From assembly GCA_964450355.1 (NCBI GenBank), contig CAYVDH010000022.1, positions 1 to 30,158 of the forward strand: a stretch of DNA of 30,158 bases, written 5' to 3'. Made by a program: the position numbers and the translations under genes. Under the pieces are notes generated by a model. It was given only the letters and a program-made list of their open reading frames with translations. It was not told the origin of the DNA and did not search any database. This DNA comes from CAYVDH01 sp964450355. GTDB lineage: Bacteria; Bacteroidota; Bacteroidia; NS11-12g; UBA955. Positions within the stretch are counted from its first letter, which is position 1. The number at the start of each line of letters is the position of its first letter. Of the stretch, positions 9,501 to 15,886 are shown in pieces.

Positions 9501-10216
9501 CAAACAGTGTGAGATTAGAGATAGGATTTCAACCAACTACTACATACAATAATGCTGGAGGTGTAATTTCAAATCCAAATGGAGGCGTAGTATTTAACAG
9601 ATTTTGGAATGTTTCGCCTTTTGTTCAACCTTCCGCTGGTTATGTAAAGGTAAAATTTCCTTTTTCAGATTTTGATTTTACATCAATTCAAAGCGCATTA
9701 ACAAATTCTGGAACAACTATCATTTCTCCATCTCAACTAGAAATGTTTAAGCTTTATAATGGAAGTTTTAGTAACTTAACTCAAAATGGCACAAATGGAA
9801 TTATTTTAACCAATGGTTCTGTACCTTCATTGAATCAATGGGTTTATTTACCATATAACAATAGTGACCATATGGCCGAATTTAAAGTAGCTAGTTTTAG
9901 TGGTGGTGGTGGTGGAGCTGGAGCAAATAATAAATCGCTTAATTATAAAGAGACATTTATTGAGTCATTCAGTTCAAACTCAAATTTTATGATTGGACCA
10001 AATCCTTTTAACAATGAGTTAAAGATATTTAAACCTAATAATGAATCAGAAATATCTATTAAAATATTCAATCTAGAAGGAAAAGTATTTATCAATGAAA
10101 AATTAAATAATTTAGAAAACATTATTAATACAGATGAATTACCTTCTGGTTTATATGTATTAGAAATAGAAGATAATGAAAATCAAAAACAATTTATCAA
10201 ATTGATAAAAAATTAA
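6548..10216 (+). CDS. Large secreted protein: two seven-repeat propeller regions around a choice-of-anchor-D Ig domain, with T9SS type A sorting domain
   Basis: The 1222-residue protein begins with a signal peptide (about 1-18) and is predicted to be exported across the outer membrane by the type IX system. Seven copies of a blade motif of the form G-x-x-hydrophobic-S-x-(D/N)-G-(N/T)-x-(I/V)-A-(I/V)-G lie near residues 39, 95, 154, 213, 282, 336 and 390. About residues 441-545 resemble a choice-of-anchor-D (HYDIN/ASPM-like) Ig domain, with FGDVLSN and FTDLNL. Seven more blade motifs lie near 567, 618, 675, 731, 786, 842 and 896. Residues about 950-1110 form a region with FWNVSPF, resembling segments in other T9SS proteins. 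A glycine run (near 1120) precedes the sorting domain (about 1148-1222), which has IGPNPFNNEL and LPSGLYVLEI. The composition is rich in Asn, Gly and Ser. The ATG overlaps the barrel gene's stop. No catalytic motif is visible; binding or adhesion is the likely role. Confidence 0.88.
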   Translation: MKNIITTLLLIISTNIISQIMPGRIHCPFDGEAAFDHSGAEVALSRDGTTLAIGAPDNAGAGGSNRGHVRIYKKAACMWTFIGEINGNNNNDYFGGRISLSDNGNYIAIGCNRFSGGANNTNSNYNGVKVFRYAGSSNWVQQGTIQHPSGRTLGGDVAINGDGTMIATFIGANQNSNGAACIFQYSSGVWTQKGSDLILEYYDNVNQRWDKSGEGESIDISSTGNRVAIGEPFYGSNITPVLGNPGGFRRGRIKVVEWDFITTNNWVLIGSMRGNGSDDYFGYDVSMDASGNRVIGSSENSRATTLPGYAKVFEYQGNSNWVQKGNDINGTSISHFGISVGLSDLGDKVVIGDQYKIYNGIQTGGYQVYNYLSNNWNLLFDINNSNAGVATSCPIDGNGTMIATGWVWNNNRAGSTLLYSLISQAEVGFTGNNIPISNNDITPSLTDNTDFGDVLSNVPSVLKTFKIHNFNTLPLTVCRKTITGPQAANFTDLNLFYCSNGILSGGSQFDIRFVPNTLGLNKATVNYYTNDKDDPVFSFDIQANVVSCRISSVSNDILGIANNHIVGGSTALSKDGNILAVTEQVSVSESRVKTYQLLNGTWTSIGNTINNLNNNDDFGTSLSLNSSGNILVIGATQKYSNLTNKEGYVQVYELISNNWVLKGSSIIGSHNGSAFGNSVSVNDDGDIIAIGAPSDNTNGTDNGACKVYKFISGNWTLMNNVILGNNNFDNFGHAVSLSGDGNALAVTAPNWVSGSLPIGQIKVYKNISGAWVLQGNPINGLNSSDGSLSIALNYDGNRIVCGFQTAEISGQPYGQVRVFEFNNNNWNQLGQNIDGTDQGERFGDKVTINANGNLIAISSPEKNSGKGTTKIYNLVNNTWMSLCSDINGSGKHPQIGMSISMSKDGNQIAVGSIGHENSSFQNIGIIRTYSIATNSCRFGASIPTASGTYNSTIANKDGNYICYCDDLGKLLLALDTNGSRAIINPNSVRLEIGFQPTTTYNNAGGVISNPNGGVVFNRFWNVSPFVQPSAGYVKVKFPFSDFDFTSIQSALTNSGTTIISPSQLEMFKLYNGSFSNLTQNGTNGIILTNGSVPSLNQWVYLPYNNSDHMAEFKVASFSGGGGGAGANNKSLNYKETFIESFSSNSNFMIGPNPFNNELKIFKPNNESEISIKIFNLEGKVFINEKLNNLENIINTDELPSGLYVLEIEDNENQKQFIKLIKN

Positions 10217-10224
10217 TTAATAAA

Positions 10225-11328
10225 TTGAGTAATTTACTTAAAAACCTCTATTCACCTGAGTTTTTTGAAGAATTTTCAGAAATATTGGGTTTGTCTATTG
10301 AGAATTTTAATTCAAAACAATTCAAGCATTTATTGTTTGATGAACACTGGAACAATAAAGAATTAAAAGATAGAATGCGGCATACCACAAAAGTGCTCAA
10401 TCAATTTTTACCTAAAGATTTTGAAAAAGCAGCCATTGTAATCAATGATTTGACCCATCATCTTTTGAACAGGAAAAAGAAATTGAATGGTTTGGTGTTG
10501 ATGTTTATTCCTGATTACTTAGAAACCTACGGAATAAATCATTTTAAAACATCTGTTGCCTTGTTTGAAAAAGTAACCCAATTAAGCAGTTGTGAATTTG
10601 CTGTTCGTCCATTCATCATTCGATATGAACAACAAATGATAGATGTGATGTATCAGTGGAGCAAACACCAAAATGAGCATGTAAGAAGACTTGCCAGCGA
10701 AGGCTGTAGGCCAAGATTACCATGGGCTATGGCATTACCTAAATTAAAACAAAATCCAAAACCAATTTTGCCTATTTTAGAACAACTGAAACAAGATAAA
10801 TCAGAATATGTTCGCAAAAGTGTAGCTAACAATATCAATGACATAACAAAAGATAATAAAGACGTTGTCCTTGAATTGGTAAAAAAATGGAAAGCCATCA
10901 GTTCATTTACAGATGCCATCATAAAACACGGGTGCCGTACCTTGCTTAAAGCCGGGAATAAAGAGATTTTAACATTTTTTAATTTAACAGATTCTAAACA
11001 TTTTAGTTTATCTAATTTTAAATTACACAATCAAAAAGTAAGCATTGGTTCTGATTTAACTTTTTCGTTTGATTTGACCAATAATTTATTAAAATCAGAA
11101 CTAGTAAGATTGGAATATGCCATTTATTACCTAAAATTAAATGGAAATTTAAACAAAAAAGTATTCAAAATATCTGAAAAAACATTGAAAAACAAACAAA
11201 CTATTTCCATCACTAAAAAACAAAGTTTTAAAATCATCACTACAAGAAAATTTCATAAAGGTGTTCATCAGATAGCCATCATTGTCAATGGAGTGGAAAA
11301 AAATAAAATAGATTTTATACTTTGTTGA
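10225..11328 (+). CDS. alkC: AlkC-type DNA alkylation repair glycosylase with HEAT-like repeats and C-terminal Ig-like domain
   Basis: AlkC and AlkD are DNA glycosylases built of HEAT-like repeats that remove N3- and N7-alkylated bases without base flipping. Residues about 60-245 show the alpha-helical repeats with the family's FAVRPFI, HVRRLASEGCRPRLPW and KHGCRTLLKAGN segments. Residues about 255-367 are predicted all-beta and resemble the Ig-like domain fused to a subset of AlkC proteins. The total of 367 residues fits that longer class. The start is a TTG 8 nt after the stop of the secreted-protein gene. No in-frame ATG exists before residue 52, which would cut into the fold, so TTG is accepted. 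It may be transcribed with the secreted-protein gene, though the functions seem unrelated. AlkD is the alternative call, but the Ig-like tail and motif wording favour AlkC. Confidence 0.8.
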   Translation: MSNLLKNLYSPEFFEEFSEILGLSIENFNSKQFKHLLFDEHWNNKELKDRMRHTTKVLNQFLPKDFEKAAIVINDLTHHLLNRKKKLNGLVLMFIPDYLETYGINHFKTSVALFEKVTQLSSCEFAVRPFIIRYEQQMIDVMYQWSKHQNEHVRRLASEGCRPRLPWAMALPKLKQNPKPILPILEQLKQDKSEYVRKSVANNINDITKDNKDVVLELVKKWKAISSFTDAIIKHGCRTLLKAGNKEILTFFNLTDSKHFSLSNFKLHNQKVSIGSDLTFSFDLTNNLLKSELVRLEYAIYYLKLNGNLNKKVFKISEKTLKNKQTISITKKQSFKIITTRKFHKGVHQIAIIVNGVEKNKIDFILC

Positions 11329-11506
11329 AAATTTATAAATAGATTAAAATCAAATAGTTGTAATTTATTGTAAATTTTTTTGTGTCATAATTCTGTCAGT
11401 TTATAGAATTTTTTTAAAAATAAAGTAACGTTTTTTAAGATTTTGTAGTCTAATGAATAAAAGGGTACAATAATTGAACTCTTTTTCATGTTAATTAAAA
11501 AAGACA

Positions 11507-11617
11507 ATGACCACCGAGAAAAAAGATAACAAAACTGTTAAAAACCGCAGACGTGGCATGGACAAACCCATTAGAAAAGATGGTAATGGGATAAAACAAG
11601 GTCCTGCTGGAATATAA
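11507..11617 (+). CDS. Possible small basic protein, 36 residues
   Basis: An ATG at 11507 opens 36 codons ending at TAA 11617. The peptide starts MTTEKKDNKTVKNRRRGM and ends with DKPIRKDGNGIKQGPAGI, and it is rich in Lys, Arg and Gly. It holds two GC-richer codon runs (CGC AGA CGT GGC; GGT CCT GCT GGA) that stand out from the surrounding AT-rich intergenic DNA, which argues for a real coding sequence. An AT-rich hairpin follows the stop. The composition suits a nucleic-acid- or ribosome-binding peptide, but I do not recognise a family and no clear promoter is visible. It could be chance; the main support is composition and its place in an otherwise empty gap. Confidence 0.45.
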   Translation: MTTEKKDNKTVKNRRRGMDKPIRKDGNGIKQGPAGI

Positions 11618-11666
11618 TACATTTGTTTTCCACAAAAATGTATATTCCGTCACATGGTATTTAATT

Positions 11667-11693
11667 TTTATAAGTTAATTTTGCACTTATAAA
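11667..11693 (+). promoter_or_regulatory. Inverted repeat framing the korA -7 element: candidate operator
   Basis: TTTATAAGT (11667-11675) and ACTTATAAA (11685-11693) are perfect inverted copies. The 9-nt spacer is TAATTTTG plus one C, so the repeat arms exactly bracket the -7 element. A protein bound here would block RNA polymerase, which makes this a candidate repressor operator for korAB. The arms are AT-rich, so chance is possible. Confidence 0.45.
11676..11683 (+). promoter_or_regulatory. -7 promoter element of korAB
   Basis: TAATTTTG matches TAnnTTTG and lies 20 nt before the TTG start of korA. No clear -33 TTG is seen at the expected distance. It sits inside the inverted repeat described for 11667-11693. 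Confidence 0.55.
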
Positions 11694-11703
11694 TAGAATT
11701 CTT

Positions 11704-13536
11704 TTGACTAGTCAAATATCTGAATTAAAAAATGTCATTATAAAGTTTGCAGGAGACAGTGGAGATGGAATGCAGCTCACAGGAACTCAGTTTGCAGAAA
11801 CATCAGCCTTATATGGAAATGACATCGTTACTTTCCCAGATTTTCCTGCAGAAATTAGGGCTCCAATAGGAACTGTTCCTGGAGTATCAGGGTATCAATT
11901 ACAATTTAGTTCGAGTCACATACTTACTGTAGGTGATTCTTATGATGTGTTAGTGGTGCTGAATGCTGCTGCACTAAAAACAAACATTAAAAATTTAAAG
12001 AAAAATGGAATTTTAATTGTCAATACAGATGGCTTTGATGATAAAAATCTGAGGTTAGCAAAATTGGATTATAACCCTTTGGAAGATGAAGGTTTAAATG
12101 CATATCAATTGATAAAACTCAACATTACCGAGTTGACGAAAAATGCTTTATCAGAGTTTAAATTGGGTAACAAAGAGACTGAAAGATGTAAAAACATGTA
12201 TGTATTGGGAATAGTTCTATGGCTATTTAATAGAGAAATAATACACACAAAAGAATTTATTGAGAAAAAATTTAAAAATAATCCTGAATTAAGTTCAGCA
12301 AATTTAAGTGCATTACAATCTGGTTATCATTTTGCGGAAACTACCGAACTTATCAATTCAAGGTATGAAGTAAAACCAGCCAAAATGAATGCAGGTGAAT
12401 ACAGAAGTATAAATGGTAATCAGGCACTAGCTATGGGTTTACTTGCTGCTTCAGTAAATACAGATTTGCCTTTGTTTTTAGGGACTTATCCAATCACCCC
12501 AGCCAGTGATATTTTGCATGAATTATCTAAGCACAAAAGTTATGGAGTTATCACTTTTCAAGCGGAGGATGAAATTGCAGGTGTTTGTTCAGCAATAGGA
12601 GCATCTTATGGTGGTTCTATAGGTGTTACAACAAGTTCAGGTCCGGGTATAGCATTAAAAATGGAAGCAATTGGACTTGCTACCATGTTGGAGTTACCTT
12701 TAGTAATATGCAACATTCAAAGAGGAGGGCCAAGTACTGGCTTGCCTACCAAAACCGAACAAGCTGATTTGTTACAGGCATTGTATGGTAGAAATGGTGA
12801 ATGTCCATTGGTAGTTATTGCAGCACATTCCCCATCAGATTGTTATGAGATGGCATACATGGCTGTGAAAATTGCAATGGAATACACAGTGCCAGTGATG
12901 TTGTTAAGCGATGGATACATTGCCAATGGTGCTGAACCTTGGTTAATAAAACAAATAGATGAATTACCTGAAATTAAATCAAATTACATCCATCAAATTG
13001 ATTCAAACTACTTTCCATATCAAAGAAATGAGAATTTATCTCGCAAAATCTCCATACCAGGAAGTGTTGGATTAGAACATAGAATTGGGGGTTTAGAAAA
13101 AGAAAATATAACAGGTAACATCAGTTATGACCCTGCTAACCATGAATTAATGGTAAAATTAAGAGCTGAAAAGGTTCAAAAAGTGGCGGATTTGATTCCA
13201 GAGATTGAATACATACAAGGCAGTAATGATTCTAAAGTTTTGATTATTGGATGGGGCAGCACTTATGGAACTATATTTACGGCTATTGATGAATTGAATA
13301 TGGAAGGATATTCAATAGCGCAATTGCATTTGAATTACATTCATCCTTTACCCAAAAATTTGGATGTTAAAATCAGAGGATTTAAACAAGTTATCATCCC
13401 TGAACTAAACAATGGTCAATTGATTAAAATATTAAGAGAAAAATATTTAATAGACATTAAAGGGATAAATAAAATTCAAGGTCAACCCTTTCAAGTGAAT
13501 GAATTAAAAGAACACATTAAACAAATGATTAAATGA
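11704..13536 (+). CDS. korA: 2-oxoacid:ferredoxin oxidoreductase alpha subunit (gamma-alpha fusion), probably 2-oxoglutarate-specific
   Basis: With KorB this subunit oxidatively decarboxylates a 2-oxoacid, probably 2-oxoglutarate, to its CoA thioester and reduces ferredoxin; the reverse direction is also possible. The 610 residues show an N-terminal gamma domain (about 1-200, with GDSGDGMQ at 17-24) fused to the alpha domain (from about 236). The alpha domain carries YPITPASD (262-269), TTSSGPGIALK and RGGPSTGLPTKTEQ (from 340), which form the CoA and thiamine-pocket side of the enzyme. The start is a TTG; no ATG exists before the essential GDSGDG motif. It overlaps korB by 4 nt, so the two are co-translated. 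Substrate choice between 2-oxoglutarate and other 2-oxoacids is inferred from family resemblance. Confidence 0.9.
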   Translation: MTSQISELKNVIIKFAGDSGDGMQLTGTQFAETSALYGNDIVTFPDFPAEIRAPIGTVPGVSGYQLQFSSSHILTVGDSYDVLVVLNAAALKTNIKNLKKNGILIVNTDGFDDKNLRLAKLDYNPLEDEGLNAYQLIKLNITELTKNALSEFKLGNKETERCKNMYVLGIVLWLFNREIIHTKEFIEKKFKNNPELSSANLSALQSGYHFAETTELINSRYEVKPAKMNAGEYRSINGNQALAMGLLAASVNTDLPLFLGTYPITPASDILHELSKHKSYGVITFQAEDEIAGVCSAIGASYGGSIGVTTSSGPGIALKMEAIGLATMLELPLVICNIQRGGPSTGLPTKTEQADLLQALYGRNGECPLVVIAAHSPSDCYEMAYMAVKIAMEYTVPVMLLSDGYIANGAEPWLIKQIDELPEIKSNYIHQIDSNYFPYQRNENLSRKISIPGSVGLEHRIGGLEKENITGNISYDPANHELMVKLRAEKVQKVADLIPEIEYIQGSNDSKVLIIGWGSTYGTIFTAIDELNMEGYSIAQLHLNYIHPLPKNLDVKIRGFKQVIIPELNNGQLIKILREKYLIDIKGINKIQGQPFQVNELKEHIKQMIK

Positions 13537-14546
13537 ACGAATTAGGAGAGATACAACTTTTTACAGCTAAGGATTTAGAGACAGACCAAGAAGCAAGATG
13601 GTGTCCGGGTTGTGGAGATTATGCCATCTTGAAAGCCATGCAAATGACTCTTCCTAATTTTAACCGTCCCAAAAATGAATTTGTTTTTATTTCAGGCATT
13701 GGTTGTTCATCTAGGTTTCCTTATTATATGAATACTTATGGAATGCATTCCATACATGGCAGAGCAGCTGCAATTGCTAGCGGACTTAAAACCACACGAC
13801 CAGAGTTAAGTGTATGGGTAATAACGGGCGATGGAGACAGTTTAAGTATAGGAGGAAATCATTTAATCCATGTTTTAAGAAGAAATATTGATGTCAACAT
13901 TTTATTGTTTAACAACCAAATTTATGGATTAACTAAGGGGCAATATTCTCCATCTAGTGAGTACGGAAAAATAACAAAATCTTCACCAATAGGGACTGTA
14001 GAAAATCCTTTCAATGTCATCAATTTATGCATAGGAGCTGGTTCCACTTTTGTGGCAAGAACAATGGATAAAGACATCAAACATCAACAATCAATTTATT
14101 CAAAAGCATATTACCATAAAGGTACATCGATTGTAGAAATATATCAAAATTGCAATGTGTTTAATGATGGAGCGTTTGATGAGTTAACTGATAAAAATTT
14201 AAAACATCAGAATGCCCTATTTTTAGAACATGGAAAACCTATGTTATTTAATCAAGACACACAGGGATTAGCAATGATAGAGAATCAGATTAAGGTAGTA
14301 AATGCAAATGAAGCTAATCAAATCTTGGTGCATGATGAAAATAATTTACATCAAGCCTTTGCTTTATCGAATTTAACTTATCAAAAAAACTTGCCAACAC
14401 CTTTTGGAGTTATTTATCAAAATAATGAGGTAAAAACATACGAAGAAGGTATTTCTAAACAAATTGCCTTAAGTAAAATCGACAATAAAAAAGAACAATT
14501 TAAAAACTTATTAAAAACAAATCATTCTTGGAAAATAAACCAATAA
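13533..14546 (+). CDS. korB: 2-oxoacid:ferredoxin oxidoreductase beta subunit (thiamine pyrophosphate and Fe-S binding)
   Basis: KorB binds thiamine pyrophosphate and the [4Fe-4S] cluster that passes electrons to ferredoxin. In the 337 residues, WCPGCGDYAIL supplies C24 and C27, GIGCSS supplies C58 and QNCNVF supplies C207, the four cysteines expected for the cluster. The thiamine motif starts at GDGD (99-102) and continues to NNQIYGLTKGQYSPSS (127-142). The ATG overlaps the korA stop (ATGA), as is normal for this pair. No ferredoxin gene is nearby, so the electron acceptor is encoded elsewhere. The 3' end after residue 300 is lysine-rich and of little note. Confidence 0.93.
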   Translation: MNELGEIQLFTAKDLETDQEARWCPGCGDYAILKAMQMTLPNFNRPKNEFVFISGIGCSSRFPYYMNTYGMHSIHGRAAAIASGLKTTRPELSVWVITGDGDSLSIGGNHLIHVLRRNIDVNILLFNNQIYGLTKGQYSPSSEYGKITKSSPIGTVENPFNVINLCIGAGSTFVARTMDKDIKHQQSIYSKAYYHKGTSIVEIYQNCNVFNDGAFDELTDKNLKHQNALFLEHGKPMLFNQDTQGLAMIENQIKVVNANEANQILVHDENNLHQAFALSNLTYQKNLPTPFGVIYQNNEVKTYEEGISKQIALSKIDNKKEQFKNLLKTNHSWKINQ

Positions 14547-14583
14547 CAATTTTTGGCATGATTTGTGTTTTTAATTCAATGAT

Positions 14584-14955
14584 ATGTTAAAAAATATAAC
14601 ATTAGCTTTAACCTTGCTTTTATCTGTTCAACTATTTGCAGGAAACGGAGATAAAGTTGCTACAGCTATCCAAAATTCAAACACTACTGAATTAGCTAAC
14701 ATGTTTCATTCAAGCATTGAATTGGTTACACCATCAGTATCTAATGTTTACAGCAAAGATCAAGCTAAAGTTGTTTTAGATAATTTTTTCAAACAAAATG
14801 AACCAACAAAAGCTTCTGTCTCTCATGAAACCAATGGGTCAAACACATCCATGATCATTATAGATTTAACAACAAAAACTGGGAGTTTCAGAGTGACAGT
14901 AGTAGCAAATACCTCTGGAGGAGGCTTTGTTATCAACCAATTTAAAATACAATAA
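14584..14955 (+). CDS. DUF4783 family secreted protein
   Basis: This is a 123-residue protein with a clear signal peptide (about 1-19, ending QLFAG), so it is probably periplasmic. The body (KVATAIQNSNTTELANMF, then strands such as SMIIIDLTTKTGSFRVTVV) looks like the small alpha+beta DUF4783 fold, similar to NTF2-like domains. Its function is unknown. This family commonly sits just upstream of nadC in Bacteroidota, as here. A strong terminator follows, so it may be transcribed apart from nadC despite adjacency. I see no convincing -7 element in the 37 nt before it, so it may belong to the korAB transcript. Confidence 0.8.
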   Translation: MLKNITLALTLLLSVQLFAGNGDKVATAIQNSNTTELANMFHSSIELVTPSVSNVYSKDQAKVVLDNFFKQNEPTKASVSHETNGSNTSMIIIDLTTKTGSFRVTVVANTSGGGFVINQFKIQ

Positions 14956-14976
14956 CACTTTTATTATTATAATTTG

Positions 14977-15008
14977 AAAGTACTGCATTAATTTGCAGTA
15001 CTTTTTTT
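14977..15008 (+). terminator. Strong rho-independent terminator abutting the nadC start codon
   Basis: AAAGTACTGCA (14977-14987) pairs perfectly with TGCAGTACTTT (14994-15004) around a 6-nt loop, and a T run spans 15002-15008. The nadC ATG begins at 15009, the very next base. It ends the DUF4783 transcript, but the same hairpin lies inside any leader that reads into nadC. Confidence 0.8.
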
Positions 15009-15884
15009 ATGCAACAAACTTTTCAAGATATCAGTAATTTGCCAGAAGTGAGCAAAATTATAGAAATGGCTTTGGTAGAAGACATTGGCGATGGCGACCA
15101 TTCTTCTTTGTCTTGTATTGACCAAAATCATCAAGCTAAAGCCAAACTCATCATAAAAGATGAAGGTGTTTTAGCTGGAATTAACATTGCAGAAAAAATA
15201 CTATTGCTGCATGATCCCAATTGTCAAATCGTAAAATTAAAACAGGATGGAGATTTTGTAAAGCATGGAGATATCGCTTTAACCGCCTTTGGTAATGCCC
15301 AATGCTTATTAAAAAGTGAACGTTTATTGCTAAATATTATGCAAAGATTAAGCGGAATTGCTACTACTACTTATAAAGCTTCTAGTTTAATTAAAGAATA
15401 TCGAACTAAGGTTTTAGACACCCGCAAAACAACTCCAAATTTAAGAATTCTTGAAAAATGGGCAGTAACTGTAGGTGGAGGACAAAATCACCGAATAGGT
15501 TTATACGACATGATCATGTTAAAAGACAACCATGTAGATGTTTCGGGGGGTATAGAACAAGCCATAACCAAAGCTAAAAAATATGTAAATGACACTAAAA
15601 AATCTCTAGAAATTGAAATAGAAACAAGGAATTTGGAGGAAGTAAAGCATGCACTTAATCAATTGCCAATTAAAAGAATCATGTTAGATAACTTTAGTCC
15701 TGAAATGGTTAAACAAGCAGTGGAATTGATAAATAATCGATGTGAAACTGAAGCCAGCGGTGGAATTACCTTAGATAATATTGTAGATTATGCAAAAGCA
15801 GGTATTGATTTTATATCCTTAGGCATGCTTACACATTCTGTTAAAAGCATGGATATAAGTTTTAAAATAGAATTGCAGAAGTGA
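15009..15884 (+). CDS. nadC: Nicotinate-nucleotide pyrophosphorylase (carboxylating), quinolinate phosphoribosyltransferase
   Basis: NadC condenses quinolinate with PRPP to give nicotinate mononucleotide, CO2 and pyrophosphate in de novo NAD synthesis. The 291-residue chain has the usual two-domain layout. It shows MALVEDIGDGDHSS near the N-terminus (from 20) and SERLLLNIMQRLSGIAT (103-119). DTRKTTP follows at 137-143, with K140 and R139 in the substrate pocket. GGGQNHR (156-162), LKDNH (171-175) and a C-terminal EASGGI further define the barrel active site. The ATG directly follows the T run of a terminator; no better start exists downstream. The gene ends 2 nt from the convergent moxR gene. 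No nadA or nadB lies in the window. A promoter is not obvious: the nearest match is an imperfect TTAATTTG in the terminator loop (14988-14995). Confidence 0.95.
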   Translation: MQQTFQDISNLPEVSKIIEMALVEDIGDGDHSSLSCIDQNHQAKAKLIIKDEGVLAGINIAEKILLLHDPNCQIVKLKQDGDFVKHGDIALTAFGNAQCLLKSERLLLNIMQRLSGIATTTYKASSLIKEYRTKVLDTRKTTPNLRILEKWAVTVGGGQNHRIGLYDMIMLKDNHVDVSGGIEQAITKAKKYVNDTKKSLEIEIETRNLEEVKHALNQLPIKRIMLDNFSPEMVKQAVELINNRCETEASGGITLDNIVDYAKAGIDFISLGMLTHSVKSMDISFKIELQK

Positions 15885-15886
15885 TA

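Larger units (their letters stand above)
11329..11703. other. 375-bp intergenic region between alkC and korA
   Basis: The region is AT-rich. It holds a weak terminator-like hairpin after alkC (AATTTA 11362-11367, TAAATT 11371-11376, then T5), a possible 36-codon gene at 11507-11617 and an AT-rich inverted repeat (ATACATTT 11617-11624, AAATGTAT 11636-11643). It also contains the korA promoter framed by a 9-bp inverted repeat (11667-11693). I see no tRNA-like or riboswitch-like structure. Confidence 0.5.

Noticed and set aside
6548..10216. Calcium-binding integrin-like FG-GAP protein
   Set aside because: The blade motifs resemble FG-GAP in part but none carries the DxDxDG calcium loop, so only a general propeller call is made.
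11331..11340. Palindrome ATTTATAAAT after alkC
   Set aside because: An A/T-only 10-base palindrome has no meaning on its own in DNA of this composition.
11488..11529. ATG at 11488 opening a 13-codon frame upstream of the possible small gene
   Set aside because: Too short and without coding character; it overlaps the start of the more plausible 36-codon frame.
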